From: Solen grandis
Taxonomy: Eukaryota > Mollusca > Bivalvia > Adapedonta > Solenidae
Length of the DNA: 64,000 nt
NCBI GenBank assembly: GCA_021229015.1
Contig: CM037778.1
Span: 82,503,842-82,567,841, forward strand
Direction of reading: 5' to 3'
In this document: positions 21,594 through 29,116 of the stretch, in pieces
How positions within the stretch are numbered: the stretch's first letter is position 1
Layout of the letters: each line of letters begins with the position of its first letter
Notes under the pieces: model-generated
The model's input: the letters and a program-made list of their open reading frames with translations, nothing else
What the model was told of the DNA's origin: nothing
Databases searched by the model: none
Made by a program: the position numbers and the translations under genes

Positions 21594-22043
21594 TTACCAT
21601 TTATATAGCTTCCATGCAACAAATCCAGTTAATGTCATTCCACCAATAATAAATATAATCTCTCTATTTTTTTGATCTTCAGAAGGAGTATAAAAATCAC
21701 TTAATGTAGGTTCTTTAGATAAAGGTTCTAATTGCGTAGCATTATCAATTTTATCACCACCAGTTGCATAATAATATTCTTTCATTGCTTCATCAACATC
21801 TTCAAAGGTTTTTACAGCATGTTGTTCCTTTTTCATTTGTTCATTAATAAAATCTAATCTTTGTGTTCTTTCTTTATTCCATTCATCACGTGCAGTTTGT
21901 AATTCTTCCATTGCTTTATCATGTCTTTTTTTCTCTTCATCAGCATCCTTTTTACCAATATGAGAAAATAAATAATTACTACCTGTAAAGGCTAATGCGT
22001 TTGTTAATGCTCCACCAACCATCATCGCTATTGCACTTGCCAT
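21594..22043 (-). CDS. Polinton-conserved 149-aa membrane/coiled-coil protein
   Basis: 149 aa. It begins with a hydrophobic, glycine-containing stretch (MASAIAMMVGGALTNALAF, then TGSNYLFS). A strongly charged helical segment follows (residues about 30-75, KKDADEEKKRHDKAMEEL..), and it ends with a transmembrane segment (IIFIIGGMTLTGFVAWKLY). This N-terminus recurs in proteins coded beside capsid genes in animal Polintons, but no function is established to my knowledge; a virion or membrane-associated role is inferred. The stop overlaps the convergent polymerase end by about 15 bp. Start context CATATAAAATGG. Confidence 0.8.
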   Translation of the reverse strand: MASAIAMMVGGALTNALAFTGSNYLFSHIGKKDADEEKKRHDKAMEELQTARDEWNKERTQRLDFINEQMKKEQHAVKTFEDVDEAMKEYYYATGGDKIDNATQLEPLSKEPTLSDFYTPSEDQKNREIIFIIGGMTLTGFVAWKLYKW

Positions 22044-22050
22044 TTTATAT

Positions 22051-22113
22051 GGAACAAGTTCCAGCTGTGAAACATTACGGATAAAATCTGCTACGGAACA
22101 TTATGGATTAAAC
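22051..22113. repeat. dispersed module D (spacer 149-aa / 75-aa genes)
   Basis: GGAACAAGTTCCAGCTGTGA, then AACATTACGGATAAAATCTG, then CTACGGAACATTATGG. It contains the perfect palindrome GGAACAAGTTCC-type core and lies 3' of the 75-aa gene. Confidence 0.8.
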
Positions 22114-22145
22114 ACTATTTACTTTTTTAAAAAAATAAACATAAA

Positions 22146-22373
22146 TTACTTCATAATATCAGCAGGAATAATACCTTGTTTAACCAACATATTTCTTGTA
22201 TAAGTAGCTAGAAGAATATCAATAGTTAACATTGAAACATCACTAAAATTTAAATCTACTTTAGGAGCAGGTTTTCTTAAAACCTTTTTAATTATTTCTG
22301 CATAACCAATTGTTAAAACAGAAACTACTCCTGCATGATAAGCTGTATTAACAATTTGTTTTTCATCCGCCAT
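22146..22373 (-). CDS. Polinton-conserved 75-aa protein
   Basis: 75 aa. An N-terminal amphipathic/hydrophobic segment (TAYHAGVVSVLTIGYAEII) is followed by a basic KKVLRKPAP linker, then SMLTIDILLATYTRNMLVKQ and GIIPADI. The combination resembles a small protein found in the capsid cluster of other Polintons; the function is unknown. The start is preceded by TTCTAAAAAATG. A GC-rich palindromic module lies 32-95 bp beyond its stop (22051-22113), in the spacer before the 149-aa gene. Confidence 0.75.
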   Translation of the reverse strand: MADEKQIVNTAYHAGVVSVLTIGYAEIIKKVLRKPAPKVDLNFSDVSMLTIDILLATYTRNMLVKQGIIPADIMK

Positions 22374-22389
22374 TTTTTAGAAAACAAAA

Positions 22390-22866
22390 TTAAAGATCAA
22401 ATGGATCAACTTTTTCTTGTGGTTCAACTTTTTCTTGTGGTTTAATTTCTTTCTTAGGTTGTATGTGTTTCACTTGTTTAGAATTATACATATATAATCC
22501 TAATCCAAAAACTCCAACTAAACATAAAGGTATATAATTTTTGTATATATTTACATGGATGAAATCTGGTTGCGGAACACTATGTTGAACTTCTTTAACT
22601 TCATTATTGTGTTTAACAGTGTTATACAGCCGTTCCGTAGCCGGACTTTGTCCATCCTCTTTTGTAATGCTACGCAGCCGGGTTTCATCCGTAATAGATT
22701 TTAATTGAATGTTTTCTTTCTTCATTTCTTCCATTTCTTTTCTTTTTAATTCAGCTTTCATTTTTTTTGCTTCTGCACCTTTCTTACCAGCAGATACTCG
22801 TTTTGGATTTTTTATTTTTATTTTAACTTCGGAACTAGCGTAGCCTTCATGGGTTTCTTCATTCAT
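22390..22866 (-). CDS. basic single-pass membrane protein
   Basis: About 158 aa from MNEETHEG. A Lys-rich charged helix (VSAGKKGAEAKKMKAELKRK, residues about 25-45) is followed by a segment derived from the dispersed GC-rich repeat (ITDETRLRS..DGQSPATERLYNTV, read from 22616-22693). Then come a transmembrane span (NYIPLCLVGVFGLGLYMY) and a Lys/Glu-rich tail with the tandem peptide PQEKVEPQEKV. The start at 22866 is chosen over an in-frame ATG at 22911 because CCAATAAAAATG fits the element-wide start context and reduces the overlap with the upstream gene to 8 nt. No enzyme motif is seen; it may be a virion or core protein. Confidence 0.75.
   Translation of the reverse strand: MNEETHEGYASSEVKIKIKNPKRVSAGKKGAEAKKMKAELKRKEMEEMKKENIQLKSITDETRLRSITKEDGQSPATERLYNTVKHNNEVKEVQHSVPQPDFIHVNIYKNYIPLCLVGVFGLGLYMYNSKQVKHIQPKKEIKPQEKVEPQEKVDPFDL
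22616..22693. repeat. dispersed module E (inside the 158-aa gene)
   Basis: ACAGTGTTATACAGCCGTTC, CGTAGCCGGACTTTGTCCAT, then GCTACGCAGCCGGGTTTCAT. Two units in tandem, read in frame. A smaller piece TGCGGAACACTATG is at 22571. Confidence 0.85.
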
Positions 22867-23233
22867 TTTTATTGGTGGTATTTTCACTTTTTTCAACTGG
22901 TGTATTTTCAACTAGTGTATTTTCAACTTGTGTAGTAAAATCAATATGACTAGCAGTTGTTATCATAGTAGTAAAAGGAGCAAGATACATTCCATATCTA
23001 TAATACAATTCACAACAAGTGTTATTTAAAGCATGATTGATAAATGGATCTTCTTCTAAATCTTGTATTAGTTTTGGTGGATTAACAACATTAAAATATT
23101 TTGATACACCCATAACATATAAATTAATAAAAGAATTACCTATTGTCTTAGTCATACTTCCTCCTAATCTAGCTTCATATCTACAGTATAATTTGTTTAT
23201 TTGTTCTGGTGTCATTGTATCAATGTCTGACAT
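22859..23233 (-). CDS. Polinton-conserved protein, start uncertain
   Basis: 124 aa as drawn, with TPEQINKLYCRYEARLGGSM, then TKTIGNSFINLY and EDPFINHALNNTCCELYYRY, then GMYLAP. This set recurs in the capsid cluster of other Polintons; the function is unknown. The frame stays open upstream to about 23330 without an ATG, adding RERLSAIVAGGGSKQYLGKD, which looks like genuine protein. The ATG at 23233 lacks the TAAAAATG context shared by its neighbours. A perfect hairpin module, GCTACG-GACTT-CGTAGC (about 23318-23334), lies exactly where the real start would be, suggesting the original start was displaced or destroyed. C-terminal repeats: TQVENTLVENTPVEKSENT. Confidence 0.75.
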   Translation of the reverse strand: MSDIDTMTPEQINKLYCRYEARLGGSMTKTIGNSFINLYVMGVSKYFNVVNPPKLIQDLEEDPFINHALNNTCCELYYRYGMYLAPFTTMITTASHIDFTTQVENTLVENTPVEKSENTTNKNE

Positions 23234-23314
23234 TTGTAAGTCTTTACCAAGATATTGTTTACTTCCTCCACCAGCAACAATAGCTGATAATCTTTCACGT
23301 TTTGTTTCATCTAT

Positions 23315-23334
23315 AGTGCTACGGACTTCGTAGC
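23315..23334. repeat. dispersed module F (perfect hairpin)
   Basis: AGTGCTACGGACTTCGTAGC: 6-bp stem GCTACG/CGTAGC with loop GACTT, at the expected start of the 124-aa gene. Confidence 0.85.
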
Positions 23335-23419
23335 TTTATTTGACTCGGAGATTGAAATTTAGTTTTTTTTTTGTTTGATAGAGGATTGTTAGCATTTTTT
23401 AAGCATTATTATGTATAAC

Positions 23420-23498
23420 TTAAGGTATATATAAGCATTACTTTAGCATTACTTTAGCATTACTTTAGTATTACTATGTATACCTTAAGGTAAATATA
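23420..23498 (-). promoter_or_regulatory. candidate promoter repeats upstream of 124-aa gene
   Basis: TTAAGGTATATATA (23420-23433) and TTAAGGTAAATATA (23485-23498) flank tandem copies of AGCATTACTTT. On the minus strand this reads TATATATACCTTAA, a TATA-like box ahead of the minus-strand cluster. It is closely similar to the boxes upstream of the ATPase. Confidence 0.45.
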
Positions 23499-23505
23499 AG
23501 CATTA

Positions 23506-24174
23506 CTAATTAACCCAATAATTTGTAGGTTGATCAGTTTTTAAAATTAATTTACTATGTTTCTTTTTTTTCAATTCTTCTTTAATTCTTACTCTTTCTT
23601 CTAATGTAGGGATAACATCATTCTCTCTTAAACAGTTTTCAAAACTATCCCTATCTTTAGTATAAAATATACACAACCATTTTGTCTGTTCTCTAAGATC
23701 TTTTAAAACTGAATTATATCTTTGTGAAATAACCCATACACTTTGTTCAGCATGTCTACCTGAAAAAGCTAATTCTGATAACATATCCTTTTTCTTTGTT
23801 AACTCTTTTGTAGCACTACAATCATCTATAATATATAGAGTAGGATATCCTGCATATTTATTAAAAAATATTCTTAGTAGTTCTTGTAGTTTTTCTTCTC
23901 CTTTAATAATAGGATTATAAATTAATAAATTCTTTGTTTTTGGATTTCTAATATCATCAATCCATTCTCTATTTTTATATGCTTTATTAAATTCAATAGT
24001 TGGACAAAGAATAATAATATATTCAAACACACCTCTATAATCTCTTTCTAAAAGATCTAAAACAAATTCTGTTTTTCCACATCCTGTTTGTCCACAGATA
24101 ATTGCACAGCGTGGATATTTAGGTAGTGTTATACAGTGTTTCACAGCGGTTCCCAAGCCGTTTCGTAGTTCCAT
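23506..24174 (-). CDS. ATP: A32/FtsK-HerA-like genome packaging ATPase
   Basis: 222 aa. It powers packaging of viral DNA into capsids. Walker A is GQTGCGKT (residues 28-35), Walker B LYIIDD (113-118), and a polar sensor-like WVISQRY follows near 148. Length and motif order match Polinton/adintovirus ATPases. Residues 1-16 (MELRNGLGTAVKHCIT) are encoded by one of the dispersed GC-rich modules (24125-24172), so the extreme N-terminus is repeat-derived. Start context AAATTAAAAAATGG. Two TTAAGGCATATATA boxes (TATATATGCCTTAA on the coding strand) lie 48-94 bp upstream. The frame is intact. Confidence 0.93.
   Translation of the reverse strand: MELRNGLGTAVKHCITLPKYPRCAIICGQTGCGKTEFVLDLLERDYRGVFEYIIILCPTIEFNKAYKNREWIDDIRNPKTKNLLIYNPIIKGEEKLQELLRIFFNKYAGYPTLYIIDDCSATKELTKKKDMLSELAFSGRHAEQSVWVISQRYNSVLKDLREQTKWLCIFYTKDRDSFENCLRENDVIPTLEERVRIKEELKKKKHSKLILKTDQPTNYWVN
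24125..24172. repeat. dispersed module G (ATPase N-terminus)
   Basis: AGTGTTATACAGTGTTTCAC, AGCGGTTCCCAAGCCGTTTC, GTAGTTCC. It supplies the first codons of the ATPase. Confidence 0.8.
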
Positions 24175-24182
24175 TTTTTAAT

Positions 24183-24307
24183 TTATTATTTAGTAATACT
24201 TAGTAATTATTTAGTAATTATTTAAGGCATATATAGTAATTATTTAGTAATTATTTAAGGCATATATAATAATTATTTAGTAATACTTAGTAATTATTTA
24301 GTAATTT
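24183..24307 (-). promoter_or_regulatory. tandem AT repeats with candidate TATA boxes upstream of ATPase
   Basis: Tandem AGTAATTATTT units carry two identical TTAAGGCATATATA boxes (24222-24235 and 24255-24268; TATATATGCCTTAA on the coding strand), 33 bp apart, 48-94 bp before the ATPase start. The shared box with 23420 suggests a promoter element. Function is inferred from position and sequence. Confidence 0.5.
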
Positions 24308-24314
24308 ATATACT

Positions 24315-24338
24315 TCACTATGGAACAGCTGTGAAACA
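24315..24338. repeat. dispersed module H (abuts MCP stop)
   Basis: CACTATGGAACAGCTGTGAA, then ACAC, immediately 3' of the capsid gene stop at 24339. Confidence 0.75.
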
Positions 24339-25607
24339 CTAATACATAATTTCTTTAAATCTTCCATCTTCAAAATTAATTTGTGCATCTTGTATAACAA
24401 ATAGATAAACATTTATTGGCTCATCCGATCCTGCGTCTTTTGTTATTTGTATAGTTATACCTTCTGATGCATTTTCAATTCTTCTCCCTGAACCATGTAG
24501 AGAGTTATCATCTGTTGAACGTAAATCTAACCATAATGCATAACTGTTTGTTAGATATTTTTCTAATGTTACATTGGTGAAATTTAATTTTTTTATCATC
24601 TTACTAATTTCTTTATCATCTTTTGAATTAAAAGCAAAGAATTTTTTTATCTCATCCCACTGTTGATAAGCTCTCATTCCTTGACTGTATAGTTGATTTG
24701 GAACTCCTTCTATTGTTATTTCTACTTTTGTTATTTTAGGATTAAAATAATGTTCTGTTGATGCTCTATCCGGATCTTCAAATAACATTAGAATACCTTT
24801 CATACTTCTAGCCGGAACATTTAGATTAATATTCCAAAGTGTATCAGATTTATTTTTTGTTATTTTCCTATGTCTAAGTATTCTATCATATAAAATAACC
24901 ATCTTACCACTAAATCTATTTCTAATTATTCTAGCTAATTCAACATCAGAAACACTTTCAAATTCTAAACAAATATTCTTAATAACATAAGAAGCATTAT
25001 TATCACTAGATTTAACTACATTATTATAATCATTAAATGTAAGTTCATATTCAAGTCTATCTCCTAGACCCGCTTGATAAAAAGGCATATGTGATTCTAA
25101 TAATTCAAAATCTAGAGGAATACAAAATCTATTTCCATAAGCTTTTACAATAGCTTCATCTTGTGTATCTGAGGAAGCATTACCAGCTCCAACTCTATGT
25201 CTTAACATGTTTATTTTACCAATTCCTTGGTATGCCATATTTTCACGTTCTGTAGGAGACTTCCATAAATCAATATAACAATGATATATATCACTATCAT
25301 CAATTGACATTACTTCATTTCCAGATATTTTTATTGTTGTTTTCTTAATTATTGATCTTCCTATGTTTGGATATATTGTTGCATTTGCATCACTATCACT
25401 TTTGATTTCAATTTCAAATGCTAATCTTGTTGTTCCAGGAACAATAACATCATTACCACTTAGATTAGGAAATCTTACTAACAATTGTTGATTTTGATCA
25501 ATAGTTGAAGGATTATTGCTTATTACAACACTTTGACGAATACCTCTAATTCCTCTAGGTTCTCTTATTCTTCTGTATGGGTTTAGTTTTTCTCCGTAAG
25601 CTGCCAT
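24339..25607 (-). CDS. MCP: major capsid protein (double jelly-roll, hexon-like)
   Basis: 422 aa. It forms the predicted icosahedral shell. Family-diagnostic stretches: NQQLLVRFPNLSGNDVIVPG, then TTRLAFEIEI; KKTTIKISGNEVMSIDDSDI, then YHCYIDLWKS; LESHMPFYQAG; 'QWDEIKKFFAF'; and the C-terminal INVYLFVIQDAQINF. These match the Polinton protein recognised as a double-jelly-roll capsid protein. The frame is fully intact, in contrast to the polymerase. Start context CCTCTAAAAAATG. A GC-rich palindromic module abuts the stop codon (24315-24338). The 428-aa gene is divergent, with a module-containing 79-bp spacer. Confidence 0.95.
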   Translation of the reverse strand: MAAYGEKLNPYRRIREPRGIRGIRQSVVISNNPSTIDQNQQLLVRFPNLSGNDVIVPGTTRLAFEIEIKSDSDANATIYPNIGRSIIKKTTIKISGNEVMSIDDSDIYHCYIDLWKSPTERENMAYQGIGKINMLRHRVGAGNASSDTQDEAIVKAYGNRFCIPLDFELLESHMPFYQAGLGDRLEYELTFNDYNNVVKSSDNNASYVIKNICLEFESVSDVELARIIRNRFSGKMVILYDRILRHRKITKNKSDTLWNINLNVPARSMKGILMLFEDPDRASTEHYFNPKITKVEITIEGVPNQLYSQGMRAYQQWDEIKKFFAFNSKDDKEISKMIKKLNFTNVTLEKYLTNSYALWLDLRSTDDNSLHGSGRRIENASEGITIQITKDAGSDEPINVYLFVIQDAQINFEDGRFKEIMY

Positions 25608-25635
25608 TTTTTAGAGGAAATTTTTAATGTTTAAT

Positions 25636-25680
25636 GTTTCACAGTGTTATACAGCCGTTCCGTAGCCGGATAAAATCCGT
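25636..25680. repeat. dispersed module I (MCP / 428-aa spacer)
   Basis: GTTTCACAGTGTTATACAGC, CGTTCCGTAGCCGGATAAAA, TCCGT. It shares 27 nt or more with module E. Confidence 0.85.
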
Positions 25681-25686
25681 ATTAAA

Positions 25687-26973
25687 ATGGCAGAAGGAGG
25701 ATATGATTTTGAAAATCCTGTGTTTGATGAAGATGATTATGATGATGATGAAGATGTTGATGATGATGAAGATGATGAAACTCCTTTTATAAATAATGAT
25801 AGACAAAGTCAAATTACTCATATTGAGGATAATACAAGAACACAATTAATAATAAAACAGAGAAAAGATATGGTTGATAAATATTTTAAATATTTAGAAG
25901 AAAAATATGAAGTAAAATCAGAATATATCGATATTACAAACTTTGAAGTTATAGATAATAAACTATATTTAAAAGTTTCAGGTAAAGAACCTATTAAACT
26001 TACTAAAGGTAATAGTTTTATATCTTTGAACACTTTAGAGGGTAAAATTGGAAGAGGTGCAATTAGAAACTTGTTGAATATACGTTATGAACCATTATCA
26101 AAACAAGCCAAAGAAAAATTACAAAATGCAGAAAGAAACATTCCAAATGTTGATAATATAGAAATGATTGATTTACCTAGAGCAGCTGAAACTGCAGCAA
26201 ATGCTGCTGAAACTGTAATGGAAACATCTTTTTCTGAAGAAGCCGAAACTAGAGTGAAAGAAATAGTTGGAATTGAACAAGGAACACAAACATTTACAAC
26301 TAAAAGAGATATTGATGGGGTCCTTAAAGCAATGACTACTGTAAAAGAAGCGCTTGCAAATAACTTGGCTGAACTTTCTGAAACAAACAAAAAAATAGCA
26401 TATGAAAAAAATAAATTAGAAAGAGCTAAGGAAGATAATGATGAATTCCAAATAGAAAGAATTACTGAAAGAATAATAGATTTGGAGATAGAGAGAAGTG
26501 GAAGAATAGAAGTAATTGAAACCTTTAGAGATAAATTAAGAACTCAAATAAATAGAATAAAAGAGACAATACATAAAGTATTAAATGAAGATACAACATT
26601 AGCAGAAAGAATAAAAACTTTATTTAGAGAACAAGGGATTACAATTGTTAGTATTTTAACTGCTTTTGGAATGATTATTGGTGTTATTGTTGAGACTTTT
26701 ATTCCTGGTGGTGGTGGAACTGTAACACCTAAACCTCCTGGGAAAGGAGGAAATGTAAGAGATTGGATAAAAAAACAATTATCAAATATTGCTAAACTAT
26801 TAGCAAAACTTGCAGGAAAAGCGGTAGAAGCATTACCAGGAATTATTGGAGCTATTGTAGGATGGTTATTAAAAACAACAGGAAACGTTGTTGCATGGTT
26901 TGGTAGTAATTTATGGGCTTTATTAATTTTAGTTGTGGGAATGATTTATACAGCTGTGAACAAAGTTCGTTAG
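25687..26973 (+). CDS. Polinton-conserved 428-aa coiled-coil and membrane protein
   Basis: 428 aa. The acidic N-terminus (DEDDYDDDEDVDDDEDDE, residues 14-31) is followed by a globular part. A long coiled coil follows (about residues 215-310, 'ELSETNKKIAYEKNKLERAK..'), then the signature TLAERIKTLFREQGITIVSI, then LTAFGM. Gly-rich and hydrophobic segments follow (IIGVIVETFIPGGGG; ALPGIIGAIVGWLL; LWALLILVVGMIY). This signature is frequent in Polinton copies of invertebrates; the function is unknown. Its last residues (TAVNKVR) and stop are formed by a GC-rich module. Start context GTATTAAAATGG. The frame is intact. It could be a membrane-active virion protein. Confidence 0.88.
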   Translation: MAEGGYDFENPVFDEDDYDDDEDVDDDEDDETPFINNDRQSQITHIEDNTRTQLIIKQRKDMVDKYFKYLEEKYEVKSEYIDITNFEVIDNKLYLKVSGKEPIKLTKGNSFISLNTLEGKIGRGAIRNLLNIRYEPLSKQAKEKLQNAERNIPNVDNIEMIDLPRAAETAANAAETVMETSFSEEAETRVKEIVGIEQGTQTFTTKRDIDGVLKAMTTVKEALANNLAELSETNKKIAYEKNKLERAKEDNDEFQIERITERIIDLEIERSGRIEVIETFRDKLRTQINRIKETIHKVLNEDTTLAERIKTLFREQGITIVSILTAFGMIIGVIVETFIPGGGGTVTPKPPGKGGNVRDWIKKQLSNIAKLLAKLAGKAVEALPGIIGAIVGWLLKTTGNVVAWFGSNLWALLILVVGMIYTAVNKVR

Positions 26974-27024
26974 TGTTTTACAGCCGGGCTATGGACTTTG
27001 TCCAGCTGCGGAGCACTTTACCCG
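26950..27024. repeat. dispersed module J (428-aa / 455-aa convergent spacer)
   Basis: ACAGCTGTGAACAAAGTTCG, TTAGTGTTTTACAGCCGGGC, TATGGACTTTGTCCAGCTGC, GGAGCACTTTACCCG. It provides the 428-aa stop codon and reaches the 455-aa stop. Confidence 0.85.
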
Positions 27025-28392
27025 TTAGAGAACATACTCGTAAATAAATAAAGCTAAAAGTCCTGCTGTAATACTTCCTATTATAATAGATATTTTATCA
27101 TCTTCATGTTCATCCGTTGTTTCAATGAGATCACTAGGTTTTATTGGTTCACTAGGTTTTATTGGTTTACTTATTTCTGGTAAAGATTTTTTTGTTGGTG
27201 TACCACTTATATCTGTGGGTTGTGTAGTAGTAGGTTCAACATGAGAAACATTTACATCATTATTTATTCCAAGTGTTTGAATTTTTTCTTCTTCTGCTAT
27301 TACAATTTCATTATTATAATCTTGTATTGTTCCAATTCTTAATTCCATATCACTAGGAGACATATATAACCCAATACCATAAACATAATCAACTTTACTT
27401 CTTGCATATTTTAATACACTTTCATAATTTTTTATTTGAGTAGGTATATCAATTGGACTGTTTATAACATCTTCAATGTTAGCTAAAAATTGTTTTTGAG
27501 CATCAAATGCCATTCCTGTTCCTAAAATATCTGTTTTAGTTTGAGATTGTGCTCCAAGAATAGCCCAACAATATGTTCTTATAGACTCATTAATTCTTTC
27601 AACACCAGCTTGTGTAAAACCTTTTGACTCATCAAGAATAAAAGTTGTCCACATGTTTTTAAATTCATCTGGTTGTTTGATATAATCAATAGAAATGTTT
27701 TTTGTATAAGACTTACCTTTAACAGGACCTCCAGGTCCAAAAATAAATCTATATAATCTAAAAACAGATAAATCAAAAACATAAAGAAAATTATCCTTAA
27801 AATAAGTTTTTTTCCAAACATTTGAATCTTTTGTATATATATATCCAAGACCACCACCATCTTCTTTATGTCTCCAATCTGTATTAGGATCTACATTAAA
27901 CTCACTACAAATTCTTTCATAAGCTTCTTTGTTATAAATATTTTTAAAAGCATTCCAACTTTCATCTTGTTTAAGAGGAATAGATATTTCTTTTAATATT
28001 CTTCTTGTTTGATAGTAAATATGGAATAAGAATAAAGAACCTGTTAATCCTCCTACCTCTATATGATTTTTTATATCAACTCCACAACCTGTAGTTGAAC
28101 ACCAAATAGCAAAGTTTAATTGATTTTGCCAAAAAAAATTCCAATCACTTTCCCACCTTTCTACTATTTCTTCTGATGTAACTTTAGGTAATAAATATTT
28201 TTCAAATATATTAGGGAAATCTGCATTAAAACTTTTGTGAAGAGCAGTGCCCTGCAGCCGTTCCGTAGCCGTTCCGTTTCCATCTGATGAAATTATTATT
28301 TCTTGTTTTATAATGTTAAGTGTTTTTTTTTTAAACACTCCTCCATGTAAATAATTAACATCCTCATTATATTTAAAAGCTTCAGGGATCAT
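27025..28392 (-). CDS. Polinton-conserved 455-aa protein (PW-like)
   Basis: 455 aa. Conserved blocks: NFAIWCSTTGCGV, LFLFHIYYQTRRILKEI, ESWNAFKN..AYERICSEFNV, and GVERINESIRTYCWAILGAQ, then SQTKTDILG. Near-identical blocks occur in a large structural-type protein of many Polintons (called PW in early annotations; that name is from memory and uncertain). The C-terminus has a Pro/Thr/Lys-rich stalk with SKPIKPSEPIKPSD repeats and a terminal transmembrane segment (IIIGSITAGLLALFIYEYVL). Residues about 39-50 (NGTATERLQGTA) come from a GC-rich module (28244-28276). Start context CGATAAAAAATG. It is convergent with the 428-aa gene; their 51-bp spacer is entirely module sequence. Confidence 0.88.
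   Translation of the reverse strand: MIPEAFKYNEDVNYLHGGVFKKKTLNIIKQEIIISSDGNGTATERLQGTALHKSFNADFPNIFEKYLLPKVTSEEIVERWESDWNFFWQNQLNFAIWCSTTGCGVDIKNHIEVGGLTGSLFLFHIYYQTRRILKEISIPLKQDESWNAFKNIYNKEAYERICSEFNVDPNTDWRHKEDGGGLGYIYTKDSNVWKKTYFKDNFLYVFDLSVFRLYRFIFGPGGPVKGKSYTKNISIDYIKQPDEFKNMWTTFILDESKGFTQAGVERINESIRTYCWAILGAQSQTKTDILGTGMAFDAQKQFLANIEDVINSPIDIPTQIKNYESVLKYARSKVDYVYGIGLYMSPSDMELRIGTIQDYNNEIVIAEEEKIQTLGINNDVNVSHVEPTTTQPTDISGTPTKKSLPEISKPIKPSEPIKPSDLIETTDEHEDDKISIIIGSITAGLLALFIYEYVL
28244..28276. repeat. dispersed module K (in 455-aa gene)
   Basis: GCAGTGCCCTGCAGCCGTTC, then CGTAGCCGTTCCG, in frame. Confidence 0.8.
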
Positions 28393-28688
28393 TTTTTATC
28401 GGTAAAAAATGTACCATATAATTTCCAATATTGATAAACCTATAAACTTACAACAATATATAGATAATAAACATGGAGATAAGAAAATTAGATTAAAATT
28501 TTAATTATACTATAGGAAAAAAATTAAAAAAAAGTAGGTAATTTAGAATCAGTAATAGAATCATTTAAAAATCATATAGAATTGCATGAAGAAAATTTAA
28601 AACTAACAGAGGATGAGGAAATGAGAAAGAGAATAAGAGAGGAAAAAAAATTAAATTGAAAGAGATTTTTTAGAATATAATAAAGAAA

Positions 28689-28715
28689 AGTAAAAAAAAA
28701 AAAAAAAAAAAAAAA
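28689..28715. repeat. poly-A run
   Basis: About 26 consecutive A residues within the broken penton duplicate. Confidence 0.9.
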
Positions 28716-28846
28716 GAATAAAAAAAGAGAAATATTGAAGAGTAGAAAGAGATATAAAAATAGAAATATTAGAAGAGATAGAAAGAGATAGAAAAATAAC
28801 GGAAGAGTTAAAAAGAGAAAGAGAAAGAGAAAAAGAAAGAGAAATA

Positions 28847-29116
28847 ATGGAAGAGTTAGAAAGAGAAAGAAAAATAATGGAAGAGTTTGAAAGAGAAATA
28901 GAAAGAGAAAGAGAAATATTAGAAGAGTTAGAAAGAGAAAGAAAAATAATGGAAGAGTTTGAAAGAGAAATAGAAAGAGAAAGAATAGAAAGAGAAAGAG
29001 AAAGAATAGAAAGAGAAAGAGAAAGAGAAAGAATAGAAAGAGAAAGAAAGAAAGAAAAGAGAAAGCTAATATTATTAGTAATTATAAACAATTATATATT
29101 CACCTTGAACAAATAA
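28847..29116 (+). other. Glu/Arg repeat frame from (GAAAGA)n expansion
   Basis: An 89-codon frame is composed of a nested repeat: unit MEELERERKIMEEFEREIER (28847-28906) recurs in near-identical form (ILEELERERKIMEEFEREIE at 28916-28975), then degenerates to ERIERERER. It would form a charged single alpha helix. It ends in sequence derived from the duplicated penton read in another frame. Because the DNA is a purine-only microsatellite, the frame may be incidental. Confidence 0.4.

Larger units (their letters stand above)
17803..21608 (+). pseudogene. POLB: protein-primed DNA polymerase B, frameshifted, intein-bearing
   Basis: This enzyme replicates Polinton DNA from protein-primed ends. Recognisable parts, in order: an N-terminal region; CRNCLQGF..H..C zinc finger (about 18640); exonuclease motif I VIYSDFES (about 18799); RFLDSYRFMS and the exonuclease III-type YHELYLKTDVLILADAFE (about 19440-19495); YSAPGLTW; palm motif A LYLDANNLYGWAMSQPLP (about 19830); a broken NNSFYGK (about 20034); KPIYLGQAILDYSKL; then the DTD catalytic motif split by an intein, and a C-terminal YICENGIDTLPF. 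At least six frame breaks occur, the first at an A10 run (19005-19014), another at an A9 run (19276-19284). Segments seem deleted near 19020-19096 and about 20000. The start at 17803 follows TTCTATAAAAATG; 17788 is an in-frame alternative. Confidence 0.9.

Noticed and set aside
17803..21608. Programmed ribosomal frameshifting in PolB
   Set aside because: The breaks are many, include in-frame stops and apparent deletions, and are not limited to one slippery site. Decay or A-run errors fit better.
23400..24307. CRISPR-like array from regularly repeated AT units
   Set aside because: The units are direct AT-rich tandem repeats without unique spacers; the genome is eukaryotic. They are better explained as promoter-proximal repeats.
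26085..26390. Minus-strand frame within the 428-aa gene
   Set aside because: Antisense shadow of a conserved, intact Polinton gene. The same applies to 25818-26033, 23037-23333, 19833-20165 and 18927-19148.
27579..27860. Second frame inside the 455-aa gene
   Set aside because: Alternative frame of a conserved protein; no start context and no domain.
28651..29091. Long minus-strand frame rich in Ser/Leu (146 codons)
   Set aside because: It is the antisense of the purine microsatellite in the broken penton copy: low complexity, no domain.
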